DNA from: Volvox africanus
Taxonomy: Eukaryota > Chlorophyta > Chlorophyceae > Chlamydomonadales > Volvocaceae
Assembly (NCBI GenBank): GCA_030268105.1
Contig: BSDZ01000028.1
Location: 1,078,001 to 1,142,000 of the forward strand
Length of the DNA stretch: 64,000 bases
Direction of reading: 5' to 3'
Of this stretch, positions 23,201 through 35,945 are shown piece by piece (positions within the stretch are counted from its first letter, which is position 1; every line of letters begins with the position of its first letter). The notes under the pieces were generated by a model. The model was not told the origin of the DNA. It saw only the letters and a program-made list of their open reading frames with translations, and searched no databases. Position numbers and translations under genes: made by a program.

Positions 23201-24009
23201 GCGATTGGCAATGGGTACAACATACGTATCAATAAAAATGCATGATTGCGACATGCGATATCCCCAGAATTGCGGATTGCAGCATGCGCTGAGCGGCAAT
23301 GGAAGCTTGCCCCTGGAAATTGCTGGGTAGGGGGAGATACATGCGCCCACGGGGAGTACGAGTTCCTGATGGCTCGGAGCTAATGCCTAATCGCATGCCT
23401 TGGACAACAGTGCCCATGCATAAACGATTATTTTGCGCGAGGGGCAAGGTCAAGCATCAAAGTGCGTGCGCAACGCCACGCACTGCTAGGAGGCCAAAGG
23501 TTCATCTATCACGACCTCCAGCTGCGTAGCTGCCTATCGGACCCAAGAGACCATGCATGTTTGTTTGGAAGCAACGAGTCACACTTCAGGTAGTAAGGTG
23601 CCTACGAGCTTACGATACGGGAGTCCTTTCGCCACTCGGACGTACCCTTGAGCTGGCTGAGTCCTCTTCCTGTGGGAGTGGTCGCTTGTTCGGTTGCAAT
23701 GAACTGCGTCGCAATACAGAAACATAGGGAGCACCGTTTTTGTTTTCTTCCTCTGCGAGCGATTAGCCCCCGTGCCCGCGACAAGTATGAAGCTAATTAA
23801 GTCCCAAAAATAATACCTGCAATACAATCCAGTTCTAATCACCCGCAAAAAACAACCTAAACCTTGCACTCATGTGTTGGTGGCACCCTTCGCATCCTCA
23901 CTTTGCCGAGCCTGGGCGTGCAGCTCCAAGCGTACTTGCTGGTGAGTTGATCTGCAGCCCTTCTCGACTTATGGTTAGGTCACCCTCCACAAATGTGCCA
24001 TTATTAGTG
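20223..24009 (-). CDS. MAP kinase kinase (MAPKK/MEK, plant MKK-like)
   Basis: In transcript order, exons 24009-23936, 23140-22911, 22054-21917, 21431-21231, 21015-20766 and 20518-20223 join in phase to about 396 residues. The N-terminal [19 protein letters not shown] matches the segment before the kinase domain of plant MKK6-type enzymes. Kinase motifs run in order: glycine loop [12 protein letters not shown], lysine strand [24 protein letters not shown], catalytic loop [25 protein letters not shown], activation segment ending [11 protein letters not shown], then [20 protein letters not shown] and [17 protein letters not shown]. It is a dual-specificity kinase that phosphorylates MAPKs. Between GSLADLL and [14 protein letters not shown] there is a Gln/Gly-rich insertion of about 45 residues absent from plant MKKs. 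At least one upstream exon with the true start is missing from the model, since the first exon begins in mid-codon. It is divergent from the myosin gene. Confidence 0.92.
21146..21211. repeat. Two adjacent perfect hairpins in a MAPKK intron
   Basis: Hairpin 1: TTTGCCAACGATCA at 21146-21159, a 2-nt AA loop, and its exact reverse complement at 21162-21175. Hairpin 2: TACAGGAATA at 21181-21190, again a 2-nt AA loop, and its exact complement at 21193-21202. Hairpin 2 extends outward through AAGGAATT / AATTCCTT with a 2-nt bulge to about 21211. Both lie between the exons ending at 21231 and starting at 21015. Confidence 0.85.
22433..22461. repeat. Inverted repeat, 11-bp perfect arms
   Basis: ACACGTGCACG, a 7-nt loop (CCTGGCC), then CGTGCACGTGT, within the MAPKK intron 22055-22910. 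Each arm contains CACGTG, the E-box/G-box hexamer, so it could also be a paired transcription-factor site. Confidence 0.7.
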
Positions 24010-24683
24010 CTGCAAGCACAGAACGAAAAAATGGGTTTAGGCCGCGGCCCATTAGGCTCATACAATGAGATTTGCATTCGCAATACACCACATCAACGTT
24101 GCACTTCATGCGAGTCCCGCGGAAAAGCCAGAGCGGGCACCACCTACAGGACGTAGGACGTCTTCTTTTCCTCCGGAACTGCAATCGGCTCCGGTCTTTT
24201 ACGATTCATCTTAGACGAACACAATTCGTGCAGGATCGCAGCGCGTTTCTTGGTGGAGCGCAAGAGAACAACCAAGTGCACAAATGTATCTTTGCGGTAC
24301 CTTGCTTACAAAGTGACAGCCTCGCGACAGCCAAACATACATCTGATCATAATGAGGGACCGTACAGGAAGTAAGTGCTGTGAGTTGTTGTTAGAGAACC
24401 ATCTTGTCCGGCAATCGCTGAGCCGTAACATCATGCAGGCCCGATTGGACCGCTTTGGAACGAATTGCAATTGTATCTTCATGATATTACTTGAGATAAT
24501 TTGCATGCACTGGTTTGAATACGTTCTACATAAAGTCGACTTGTTTGAAAACGCAGACGGTCAATAAAGATATGGGTTTTCATGCTGCGCCCACATTATA
24601 CACCTCCGCATAATCAAACGAACTCAGGATATACCCTGCCGTGAATTGTGAAGCTCATAAGCCAACGTGGGCTTTGCTGGAGG
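24010..24683. promoter_or_regulatory. Intergenic region between divergent MAPKK and myosin genes
   Basis: About 670 bp separate the first recognised MAPKK exon (minus) from the myosin start (plus). It must contain the missing MAPKK first exon and probably both promoters. No core element is identifiable. Confidence 0.45.
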
Positions 24684-27600
24684 ATGGCAACCGGAATCGG
24701 GGCCCGGGTGTGGGTGCCAAAGGAGTCTGAATGGGTCCGGGCAGCAGTCATTTCCGTCATTGGACAGAAGCTTTGCGTCAGGCGGGATGACAAGCAGGAG
24801 GTCTGGCTGGACAGCTCACAAGCGCACCTGTGTAATAACGATAATGTCGAGGTGTGTTATCCCACAGTGTTTAAAATGTACTAAGCCTTAAGTTTTGAGT
24901 ATCTGCCGAGGGTCTCGATATGGCTATTTGAACTTCTTGATGTATAGAGCTTCCGGCCGCTCTCAACCGTTAGGTACGCCAGCTTTCCGGGTCAGTGCGC
25001 GCGCTGGGGAACCGCGAACGCACCACACATGTATGTTTAGGCAGGTTATCTGTTCTGATGCGTGAATTTGAAATTTAATGCTTAGTGACTGAGATGTCTA
25101 AATCTGTAAATCTGACAGGACATGACGACGCTGTCCTTCCTGCACGAGCCCGGCATTTTATGGAATTTACAGGTGAGGTAAAATTATCCTGTATTTAAGA
25201 GTACTCCTTATGCGTGCGAGTTTGCACCTTGTCGCTGTGGGTTGGATATGAAAAGGGCTAGAGGAGTCGGGGCTCCTTTTGAGGTGTGCTGTTTCTTCGG
25301 CTTGATTGTTCAGGGTAAAGTATTTAAAACCCTCCTTAAAGCTTTTATACCGTCTCACATATACCGGCACTTAACCAAACCCTGCCCTAAGAGCTGTCAT
25401 CTGGGTCCTTACCACGCAGAGTCGCTACAATGACGACGCCATATACACATATACTGGCAATATTTTGATTGCGGTGAACCCCTTCAAGCCAGTGCCATAC
25501 TTGTATGGCAGCAATATAATTGAACAGTACCGTTCTTCACCACGGGAACAGCTGCCACCGCATGTCTACGCGACTGCATGCGCGGCGTTTCGCAGTATGC
25601 TACGGGATGGCGCTGGACAGGCCATTCTGGTAGGAATATCTGGTTGAACCTGATGCTGTTCGGCCCCGTACATTTATGTCTTTGTTACCCATTGCAGAGT
25701 GCGCCTTGATACGTGCATCTAACAAATCTTGTTTGGCCTAATGCGTGCCTGATGTTCCCACACACACACCCACGTAAGAGTGGCATTGACATGGGTGGAG
25801 GCCTGTTATTGCTGTTTTCTAAAGGCATGTAAGACAAATGCTAACAAGGGGAATGCTAACAAGAGGATGGGCATGCCATGCTGACCAACAGTGCGCGGCC
25901 TTTTTGCTAAACCCCAACAGTGCGAATGAACTTTGCAGCGTTCGCTCTAGGGTTTTCCTTATCTAGGCACTGATGCATGATCGCTACCTCTTACTATAAC
26001 TCTTGGTGGAGCATGGATTTAGCTGAGGCCGCGAAGTCAAGTCTGGAACTTCCGGAACTGCCGCTCGCATGGGGCCCTGAGGGCTTTCATGATTGAGGAA
26101 ACCAACGCCACTGCTTAGGTTACTGGAGAGAGCGGCGCTGGCAAGACGGAGACCGCGAAGCTTATTATGGCGTGTCTGACCCATCTCGGAAGCCACAATG
26201 GCACCACGCACGGCGCTGCTAGACCGGCTGAGCCACAGGGCGTGTCGGGCGTCGAGCAGAAGGTGCGGAGCTGTGATTGAGGTTGCGGTCCTGGTCACGT
26301 TTTAGGAACCCAACCCATGGGCCTCACTGGCGGCGGGGCCCTAATCGACTTTAGGACAGACCAATCAATGCGGCAGCAGGGCTACGGCAATAGTGGAAGT
26401 AAAAAGGAGTTTGGGTCATGGTATTAAGCATAGCGGGTCAAGATGTGGGTGGAAGCACGCTCATGAAATTGGGCAAGGGCAAATAATATATGGTGTTTGG
26501 ATTTAGGGTATTAGGGTTTAAGCGTTAGGGGTTTTGATTTAAGCGTTAGCTGGAGGAACGTCATAGCTGCAGTGCCAGGCGGCAGCAACATTTTGGTGGG
26601 GCTGAAAGGAGTTGACAGTACTTGGGAATACCTTATCGTGAGAATACAGCATTCGCATTACACATACATGCGTGTAGCTTTCTGGGTAAAGCTCGACCGT
26701 AAGTAGTTTTAAGGTTCATATTATGCCTGTGTCCCGAGATCTGCGCAGATCTTGGAATCGAATCCGCTGCTGGAGGCTTTTGGTAACGCAAAGACGCTGC
26801 GTAATAACAACTCCTCGCGGTTTGGGAAGTATGTGGAGATCTTCTTCGATCCAGCAGCTGGGGGTGCTATCACAGGAGCAGCTGTGCGGACTTACCTGCT
26901 GGAGCGGTCACGGGTTGTGGCGGTTAACAACCCAGAGCGATCCTTCCATATCTTTTATCAGGTACGATGGCTGGTATTACAAAGCAGGTCAACCAGATTG
27001 GGATTGGAAAAGAAATGGGCAAAAGTGTGGAATACCTGGGTGTGGAGATAGGGCTGGCAGGAGGAAGAAAGGGGGTTATGGGCATGGTGGGGTACAGAAG
27101 TCAGGTTCTCTGCCCAGGTACAAGTTGGGAAAAGTCGGGATGAACAGTATGGCGTTAAAAGAGGAAAACCCATAGGCGATGTGCATTCACGGGGCCATGT
27201 CTTAATGCGGATGTCCATTGCCGTTCGCTATGGCTTTATCTTTGGGGTAAGGGGGGAACATGAATCTATTGGCAAATCTTTGCCAGGTCTGCAAGACCAT
27301 CTTCACCGTCTCAAACTCCAATTAATGCATCGCTTTATGCCGGGCGCCCGCACTCGCGGAACAGCTTGTGTACGGTGCCAGTCCAGCGGACCGAGCGGCA
27401 TGGCGATTGCCGAAGTCCGCTTCAGGCTTTGCGTACCTTGCACGCAGCTCCTGTTTCGAGCTGCCCGGGCAGAGCAACGCGGAGGAGTACCAGGTAGACT
27501 TTGCGGGATCCGTGTTGTTGCGGAAGGTGTGGTCGTGACGAGGGGATCTTAAGTCCACTTATCCTGGAGTTCCCCACTGACGAGCAAAGATGAGGAGGGG

Positions 27601-30600
27601 CTAAACTTCCAGCGGCTAGCAGGGTTGAGTCGGTTCGGTGTGTCCAAGCGCACGATTTTTCAGATGCGCGCGTCCAATGTTTCAAAACGCGTGACCGTAC
27701 TTGACGTCTAATGAAGTGCGGTCGCTTTGGCTATGTAATGGCGCTGCACTTAATTATCTCTCCACCCGGTCTGCGCCGTGATGTGGGTTGGGCATCCTTC
27801 GCGCTATTCAGACTGCATGTTGCGCGACATGTGACACTTTTAGTGCAATAAGGGTAATCGGATATCAACAATGGATATCTCTTGTCGGTCTCATGTTCAC
27901 AGCACACGCGGCGTGCTATGGCGCACATCGGGCTGAGCGAGCAGCAGCAGTCGGCTGTGCTGGGCACTGTGGCGGCGGTGCTGCACCTCGGTAACATCAC
28001 CTTCATGGACACAGAGCACGAAGGGGCTGTCGTCGTGGACGGGGTTTCATGGGAGGCGCTGCAGGCGGCGGCGGAGCTGCTGGGCGTAGATCCGGGGCCC
28101 CTGGCGGAGGTTTTCACAAAGCGGCAGATTCAGACACGAGAAGGTGGGAAGGTACAACAACGGGATGGCAGGGACCCAGGCATGAACGCGAGCATCTAGG
28201 CGAGTGGATGAACGTGCGAACATAATGAGTTCAGTGTCAAGCGAGATATGGAAGGTTGAATGTAATCCACAACGATTTGGCGCGACCCGAATGGGATTGG
28301 AATTAATTTTAGCGGATTTCGATGGTAGGCAGGGAGCGTGATGTAAGTTGCTCTCTGGGATGAGTTTTCCACAATAGGTGGCATGCGGCTGCCATGCGGG
28401 TCGTATTGTAAGCCATTCGTATTGCCGGTTTCGCCACTAAAAATCCCAGCTTAAGGTTCTCCTTGCGTGTCCTCCCTATTCTGGTGTAGGTCCCATTGTG
28501 ACTCCGTTATCAGCGCAGGCTGCGGCAGACGCGCGGGACTCGATGGCGAAAGTAGTGTACGCACGGTTGTTTGAGTGGCTCGTATCGGTGGTCAACACAG
28601 CCGTCGACGAAGCGCACAATGGGACTAGCGGGGGCGGTTCTACCGGCGGCGCCAAAGCCCAACAACACCTCTCCATTGGGCTGTTAGATATTTACGGCTT
28701 CGAGAGCTTTGATGTGGGTTTGTGGTTCATGTTAATGTGATGTTTCTGTTGCTGCGTGCTCGCATCGTGGTGCAGTGTGCTGTAGTGCGGTTTAATCGTA
28801 TTGCATGATATCATGACGCGCTGGGCAGTAATGCCATGGGGCAGTGCCAGGGGTCTCACGTTCTCAGATCGCTGGTATATCGGATTATTTGACCTTCCAT
28901 CGCTGCCGACCCCGGTTATCGACAGGTGAACGACTTGGAGCAGCTATGCATCAACCTGACGAACGAGAAGCTTCAGCAGCATTTCAACCAGCACGTGTTT
29001 AAATGGGAGCAGGTAACGTGGACCGTAGGGTGGGCGGATTGTGGAAATCGGTTGGAGAGGGATAGGGATTGAGCATATGACATGGAATGTGGTGCGTGGC
29101 CCACCATACTTAGCAGCCCGGGGTTTAACTTTAAAACACCCTAAGCGTTATGGTTAGGGAGGTGTTCTTCCATGGTTGCAATCTCTTTCCATTGGTCCAG
29201 TATGCCTCTCCGCAATTTCATAGATTATCCCGATTATCTCGATTCTTAGGCCGAGTACGAGCGCGAGGGTGTCGACTGGTCATACATCTCCTTCCGGGAT
29301 AATGCGGACGTCCTGGATCTGCTAGAAGGCCGGATGGGACTCATGGATCTGCTGGACGAGCTGTGCAGGTTTCCCAAGGTGCGAAGTCCGTTAGGATCAA
29401 GGACATACATATGCGCCCACTTCTCTCTCGCGGCCCAGTTCTTTACACACATGCACCCCGGCGGGCGTGAAGTGACTTTTTTCGAAGTTTATCTCATTAC
29501 TGGCTTCTTACCAGGCGACAAACGGGGCTCCAGGTCCGCGGTGGCTCTGCAGGGCATGATCTTGCCCTCTGTCTTCCTTTTTTCGCGCCAATTTTCCTCC
29601 TCCTCACTCAGGCTACCGCCGAGGACCTGGCGCACAAGTACCGAAGCAGCAACACGGTTTCGGCAAACGCGCGGTTCATGCGGCTGAATAGGCCAGCGAC
29701 CGCCTTCGGTGTTGAGCACTACGCAGGTACGCTGTGAACGAGGACGCGACAGGGCAGAGGGAGATGTAATAATTATTTTTGTTAAAAATAAAAGGCATCG
29801 GGAACCCAAGTAGCCAAGTAAGAGGTGAAAGACAACAGTCTACGCATACCCAGGGGTTACATGTGCTATAAACCTTACAAGTTAATGGTCCCATGATCAG
29901 TTACATGGACGGACCTAGTCAACGGAACGGAACCATAGCCAGGGGGCTTGTGACTAAATCTCACGGGGGCCACATTGTAGGTTCTACTCGATCTGCTGCA
30001 GCTATCACAGCAATATTTCCGCTTCCGGTGATATAGTTTACGGATTTAACGTATTCCAAGACACAGCTTCACAGCTGATGCATGCATGCTGCTGCTCAGG
30101 ATCTGTGACCTATAGCACGCAAAACTTCCTGGAGAAGAACCGTGACTACGTGGTTGCGGAGCATCAGTCCTTGTTAGGGCGCTCCCGACAGCAGCTCCTG
30201 CAGGAGCTTTTCGCGCCGGAGGCCACCGCGTCAGGCGAGGGCGGTAGCGGAGGCAACTGCGGAAGTGGACCCAGGGGTCAGAGCCAGTTCCAGTTCCGAA
30301 GCGTCTCCACCCAGTGCAGACGGCAGTTGGGGGAGTTGATGTCGGCGCTGTCGCAGCTGCAGCCGCACTACGTGCGCTGCATTAAGCCGAACTCTACAGG
30401 GGTGCCGGGCGAGTTTAATGCACCTTACAGTCTGCATCAATTGCGCTGCGGCGGCGTCATGGAGGCCGTGAGGATCGCCTGTGCGGGTTATTCATACAGG
30501 CACGTTTGGGGATGGACAGGGTGACGTGGTCTCGGAACACCGATGTAGCAGCTGGTAATGATGGCTGTTGGGGTCAATGATGCAATGTTGGTGTGCAGTA

Positions 30601-33600
30601 GAAATTAGGATTTGGGGTCAGAATGTGGGGAACGGCTTTGCACGGAATTGCATTTTTCTGTGAAGATGCCTAACCTTTAGTGGATTTTGTTCTCCGATCT
30701 TCCCTGTCCAACGGCATCTGCGCCCCTTGTAGGGAGTCCTTGTCCTTCCTCCAACGTTTGGAGGACAGAATCTCTCTCTTGCACCGTTTGCCCGCTACCT
30801 TCCTCTTGTCGCTCTCCCTCCCGGTCCTACCTCGGTGTGCAAACAGGCGCCCGTACGCAGCCTTCCTGGAGCATTTTTGGCAGCTATGTCCTGAACCGGT
30901 GCATGCACTGCGGCAGCGGCTGGGCGAAAGATTGCTGCCAACGCTGCGGCGGCATCGGAAGCAGGCGCAGAGCATGGGTTCCGCTACGCAGGACTTGTCA
31001 TCCTTGGATATCAGTGAGCTTCAGGATGCGGCAGGGGCTGTACTGGCGGCCGGGTTAGACCTGGCACGGCTAGCAGAGGCAGAGCCCCAGTACCATCTGG
31101 GTTACACCAAGGTGTTCCTGCGCACCAATGCGGCAGCGGCGCTGGAGCGGCAGCGGCTGGCCGTTACGAATGCAGCTGCCGCAACCATCCAGGCGCATGT
31201 GCGAAAGTGCCAGGTGCGCGCGTGTGTCTGTGTTGCAATTTAATTTAACATCAGACACAATCACAGAAACCCTCGAGCAATGCGCGCTTACTCAATATGC
31301 TGTAAATTACCACGCAGGGGTGGTAAACGGGTCCTTTTTAGGGTAAATAGGGTGAATCCATTGGCTTGCGCGGGTTCCTTGCACTTGCGCACGAAGTGAA
31401 TGATTGAATCAATCAGCAGCTGCTTGTGTCGATGTGTCCTGACATGCCCTGCCTGACCTCGACATTACAGGTGCAACGGTGGTATCATGGCGTACGGCGG
31501 GCGGTCATTGCCTTACAGGTACGATATTATGGGCAACCGTGAGCTGGCGGGGAGGAACCCGTCATGTTGCCGCCTAACTGTCCCGAAGCAGTGCGAGGAG
31601 GGTATTGATAGTTGGGTTACGTACAACTGTACGTGTCCTTCAAGCAGGGAGCATGTCCGCTCAGCAGAAGGATGAAAGAAATCACCAAAGACGACGTGAG
31701 TAGGAAATGGTACAGAGCTTTGTTAGCGATGCCTTTGACGCCGGATCCAGAAAATTATTTGATTAATTTCACGCTACAGTGGAATAATTGACTTTTGTAG
31801 AAGATGAAGCATTACGTTTCCTCAGCTGATGTCACCCTGAATGGCCCTACAGATGTACTGCCGAGGGTTTATTGCTCGGCGGGAAGCCCAGAGGCGACGT
31901 AACGAGCGCGCGGCAAGGGCTATTCAGCGCGCATGGCATTGCTATTTGGAACGGTTGCAATTCCAGCGCTTGCGCCGTGCTGTGACAGTGCTGCAGGCGA
32001 TGTGGCGCGGTGTGCTTGTACGGCGAGCCATTGAGGTGCGGTCGCAAGGGGAGAGGGATGATCCACTAAGTCAGGGGTGTGACCTCTACGTTCTCATTTC
32101 CTCTACCGAAGCCCTTGGCTCTAACGTTGTCCATCTCAATGTGCCACTTCGATTATTTATTGGGTCCGATGCCTAGACAAATAATCGTCAGGCCTTTACA
32201 TCCGCCATTCTTGAGGCGTATGGTTCAACCTTTTAATAGTCAGGTATCGTAATGGTGTTGACGTTAATGTCGCTGCTGCCTCAGGATATTCGGCTGGAAC
32301 GTGCGGTGCTGGCCATGCAGACCGCCTGGCGCGGTGTCGCCGTCCGGAGGGAGTACTTGTTCACGTTACGCTTTTGGCGGGCAGCAGTGCGGATTCAAAC
32401 TGCGTGGCGTGCCTACGTAGCGCGGCAGTTGTACCTGCAGGTGGGCGCATTGGGTGGCGCTTATATCAAGGGAGTCGCTAGTTTGCTAAGCGCCTTGGGG
32501 CTCGATTGGAGCTTGATCGGAACCATGCCATCGGAAGCTACGGACTTGGCAGACGAATGTACTTTGATGTACGAACGTTAGATCTGGTCTTTTCGGTTTC
32601 GGAACGCTTTGCTTGTGATGAATCAAAGGATGCCATCAAACAACGTTTTACCGCAGGACAAAGCTTGTTCAAGTAGCCCCGACTTTCAGTTCTGCCGTTA
32701 GCTGTCCCTCTCAATTGAATGCTTACACATTTGCGTACCTTGTGCAGATCCTGCCTCTGCACCGAGCAGCCCTGGCTATCCAGCGCGTGTGGCGTGCACA
32801 CCGCCGAGGAGCACAACTTGCGGAACGTCTGCGTACGGCATTGTTGCAGTACTGGATCTACAGTCGTGCGGCAGTGGTCATCCAGGCTGCTTGGCGCGGC
32901 AAGGTGGGTTTGAGTGCGGGTGAGCCACCTTCAACGGCTTTTTTTAGAAGGGCTGGCTGTGAGAGGGAGGTGAAGAAGGAGATGATGATAAGCGTTTCTG
33001 GTTCCTCGAACACGTCTGCAGGTGGCTCGACGCCGCACACGAAAACTGCGCTTACAACAGAGGCGGGCACGAATCCTGGCCGCTTTCAACGCAGCGGCGG
33101 CAGAAAACGCGCAGCCGTCGCGACCTTCACCGGACACAAGTCGCCGCACGGTACGTTGTTACGCGGTTATCAAAAAGCGAAAACCGAACGGAGCAAACGA
33201 GCTATGCCGGGGCATGGGTGGATCCAGACAGCAAACAAGGCAAGGTGGGGAGTCGCTGTTGAGGACGTCTGTCTAGGCATGGGTTGGTCAAAACTGTACA
33301 TGGTTGTGCTGTGCTGTAGTTGATTGAAGTGCAGTGGAATTGGGACACGCAACGATCATGGATACAATTAAACCAATACCTAGCCCGGCGAATGGATGTC
33401 GGCAGGGATTCCTTAGGGGGCTGAGGGATGGAAGTGAATATGAGGTATCGCATGTTTGGAACATTATCCGGGGCGCATGCACGCTGTCCCGGAAGCTGAG
33501 GGCAATGAGGGCAAACGCTATGCGTGTTCGGAGCCAGCGCACTCCTGACGGAGGCTGTTTCTGGAGGTTAAGACAGAAAAATAGCACTGGAAGAGCTTTT

Positions 33601-35945
33601 GGGGCCTCAGATGGATGACACTACTTCATATCCACTAGCATGGCAAACTGGACAGGGTTGGTCAGTAAATTGCATAAGTGCGACTCCTTAGCTCAGGAAT
33701 AAAGAATAAGATAAAGAGGAAAATCCTCTCTTTCGGCGGCATACGCTCTTCGAGCCCCTTTCGCGTTATGAATCAATAAGATGTTCTCACCTGAATATTT
33801 TGCCAACCTTTTCCACATGTACGTAGTAAGCATGCCTGGTGAATATAATATGTACGACATTCGTGGATTGTGCAATCAGTAATCGCTGGAAATTTGTATC
33901 CCGTCAGTTGCTTTAGCAAAAGTTCGAATTGTTCCGCGTTGATGGACACCGAATGTTCTGCACGGCGTTTTTCTGAGGATTTTTTTTGCTGATGCGTTTC
34001 TTGCCTGAAATATGTAGCAGTCGATCAAGTGTTATAGTTCTATTGCTCCTGAATTCCCCGGTTTAGAAAAAGGTGGGATATCTTTGTGTGTCCTTTCGAG
34101 GGCACAGCCAGGGAGGCTGTAAAAAAAGAAAGGGAGTTCAAAACCGAGATGCAACAGCGGCAACAACCTGGCCAGTGAAGCAATATATATAGCAAAACCA
34201 GTATGCCCTAATTTGTAAGGAAGGAATAGTGTTCCAAAATATTGAATGTAGCAATGGAGTGGCCATAGGGTCAATAATCAGCTTCGTTCAGTGAAACGGC
34301 CATGACTCTTCATTGTCCTTTCGTCTCCCATTCACTCTGGCTCCGCTCGGCACCCCTCCCCCCTACTCTTCCCCCCTTTTGTCGCCCCTCACATTCTCAT
34401 TTTCCTGGCCTTTCCTCTCCTCTCTCCTTGCCTCATTCCCCCTTCCCCTGACTCTCACCTGCCATTGTAGAGCCCCGCCAACCCTTACCCAAAGTCCCTT
34501 TTCGCAGCTCAATCTTTCACACACACACACCCTCGTTCTCTACTGTACCCGATAAATAAACTGCCCACCCGGCACTTGGTTTTCTCCTCCCCTTCCTTCC
34601 CCTACTTCCCTTTTTCCGGGTACTGATACACAAAGCACGAAGTGCGCACACCCACACTGATACATCGCAAGTGCAGCTTCACGTGCGGCGTTGGCGTCGT
34701 CGTTGGAAGTAGCAGCAGTGGCAGCAGCAGCTCCGTTAAGGGCTACGGGGGGCCCCTGACAGCGGCTTCTAACCGATCAGCGGATCTCACGCCCCTAACT
34801 GGCGGAGAGGTCGTTCGGGCGGACGATGTGGCGTCGTTACCTGACAGGGACACGCGCGTGCGGGCACGTCTGTTGGAGTTGCAAGACTTCAGGGTGCGCC
34901 CACGCGGCGGGGTCCTGAAAGGATTAAGCGGTCGTTTGCTCCGTGTGTAAGAGATATTTTTTTTCATGTGACCGGCTTGGCACAGCCTAGGATAAATACG
35001 AGGGCAACTTTGGGGAATTTGCACAGCCATTCCAATTAAATACTTCTTCTTCACTGCTGCCCTATACTGACATAAACATTTGCCTTTTACCTCCTTTCTA
35101 CAACCTAAACCTGACATCCCTCTCCACATGCGTGCGGCAGGTCTCGCCGCTTGTTCAGTACTGGCAGAGGCAGGAAGCGGCCGCAGCGGACAATATCACA
35201 GTCGTGGCGGCCGCAGCGCCACGTCGTGCCCAGGGCTCCCAGCGCAGCTTGCCGGGTAACTTTCCCGAGGATTCCCGCCAGCCAATATCGACCCACGGGT
35301 CGCTGGAGCGTAGCCCCTCCCTGGACATTTCTTCGTCGGAGTCGTCTCCACTAATTACAGATTGCTCTATTGCGGTCGACGCTCTCGAGAAAGCCGAAAT
35401 TACCTATGGCCGCGGCTATCGCCGCAGTCGGGGCCGACACACGCTCGAGGGGGAAGATTTGGGGGAATCTGGTAGCAGCAGCCGCGCCGGCATGTGTACG
35501 ACAGGGGAGGACGGTACGGATTCCGGCAGCCGCGGCGGTAGTGCATGCACGGTGGAGGAAACGGTGGAGCTTTGCAGCGGCGGCCTCAGCAATGAACCGT
35601 CCTATGGGCAACTGCAATGCGCTCGGCAAGAGGACGACGGCAGCGGAGGGGTGATGGGGATGGAGGAGGACGACGAGGAGGAGAACGCCGAGGCGCTGGT
35701 ATCGGCCATACGGAGTATGGAGGTATATATTGGGGCTTAAGGCCATCCGTTGTTGCCTCCCTCTTGCCTTGCCTTGTTAAGGTTTTCCTTGGGCTTCGCT
35801 TGTTGTTTTGTAGGAGGGCGCCCTCAGCTCGGAATGCGTGAGCGTGGCTTGCGTTGCTGTTGAAACGAAACATGCGGCTGGCATTAACTTTTGCTGTGCT
35901 TCTAAGCGCTCATGTCTTGAAACCAAATCTCGTCGTAAGATTTAA
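24684..35945 (+). CDS. Unconventional myosin heavy chain, class XI-like motor with about eight IQ motifs
   Basis: Exons 24684-24851, 25119-25172, 25420-25629, 26119-26262, 26749-26961, 27365-27493, 27903-28143, 28490-28713, 28926-29012, 29250-29378, 29612-29726, 30100-30499, 30847-31213, 31471-31518, 31853-32035, 32285-32440, 32748-32903, 33022-33150, 34677-34944, 35141-35722 and 35814-35945 give about 1,380 residues. In order: SH3-like [41 protein letters not shown]-loop [13 protein letters not shown], switch [13 protein letters not shown], switch [31 protein letters not shown], actin-binding [14 protein letters not shown], and converter [11 protein letters not shown]. About eight IQ motifs follow, such as [15 protein letters not shown]. 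The tail is Ser/Glu-rich without a recognisable coiled coil or DIL domain. Motor wording fits class XI. One or more exons between 33151 and 34676 are unresolved, because phase does not close there. The intron after 30499 seems to use a GC donor. It should be an actin-based transport motor. Confidence 0.96.
33151..34676. other. Long myosin intron region with an unresolved exon
   Basis: The frame ends at a donor in phase 0 after 33150, but the exon at 34677 needs one base to finish a codon, so an exon is missing here. A candidate begins after TAG at about 33320 and reads [20 protein letters not shown] then LARRMDV, but it lacks a donor of the right phase. The rest (33700-34640) is non-coding, with C/T-rich tracts at 34320-34480. 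Confidence 0.4.
35289..35302. repeat. Palindromic 14-mer, variant CGACCCACGGGTCG
   Basis: Near-palindrome of the TGACCCATGGGTCA family inside the penultimate myosin tail exon, encoding THGS. A more degenerate copy, GGACCCAGGGGTCA, lies at 30268-30281 in the loop-2 coding region of the motor. Confidence 0.55.

Noticed and set aside
29489..29809. Minus-strand frame opposite a myosin intron/exon
   Set aside because: The plus strand carries the myosin exon 29612-29726 with phase and motifs; the minus frame has no motif.
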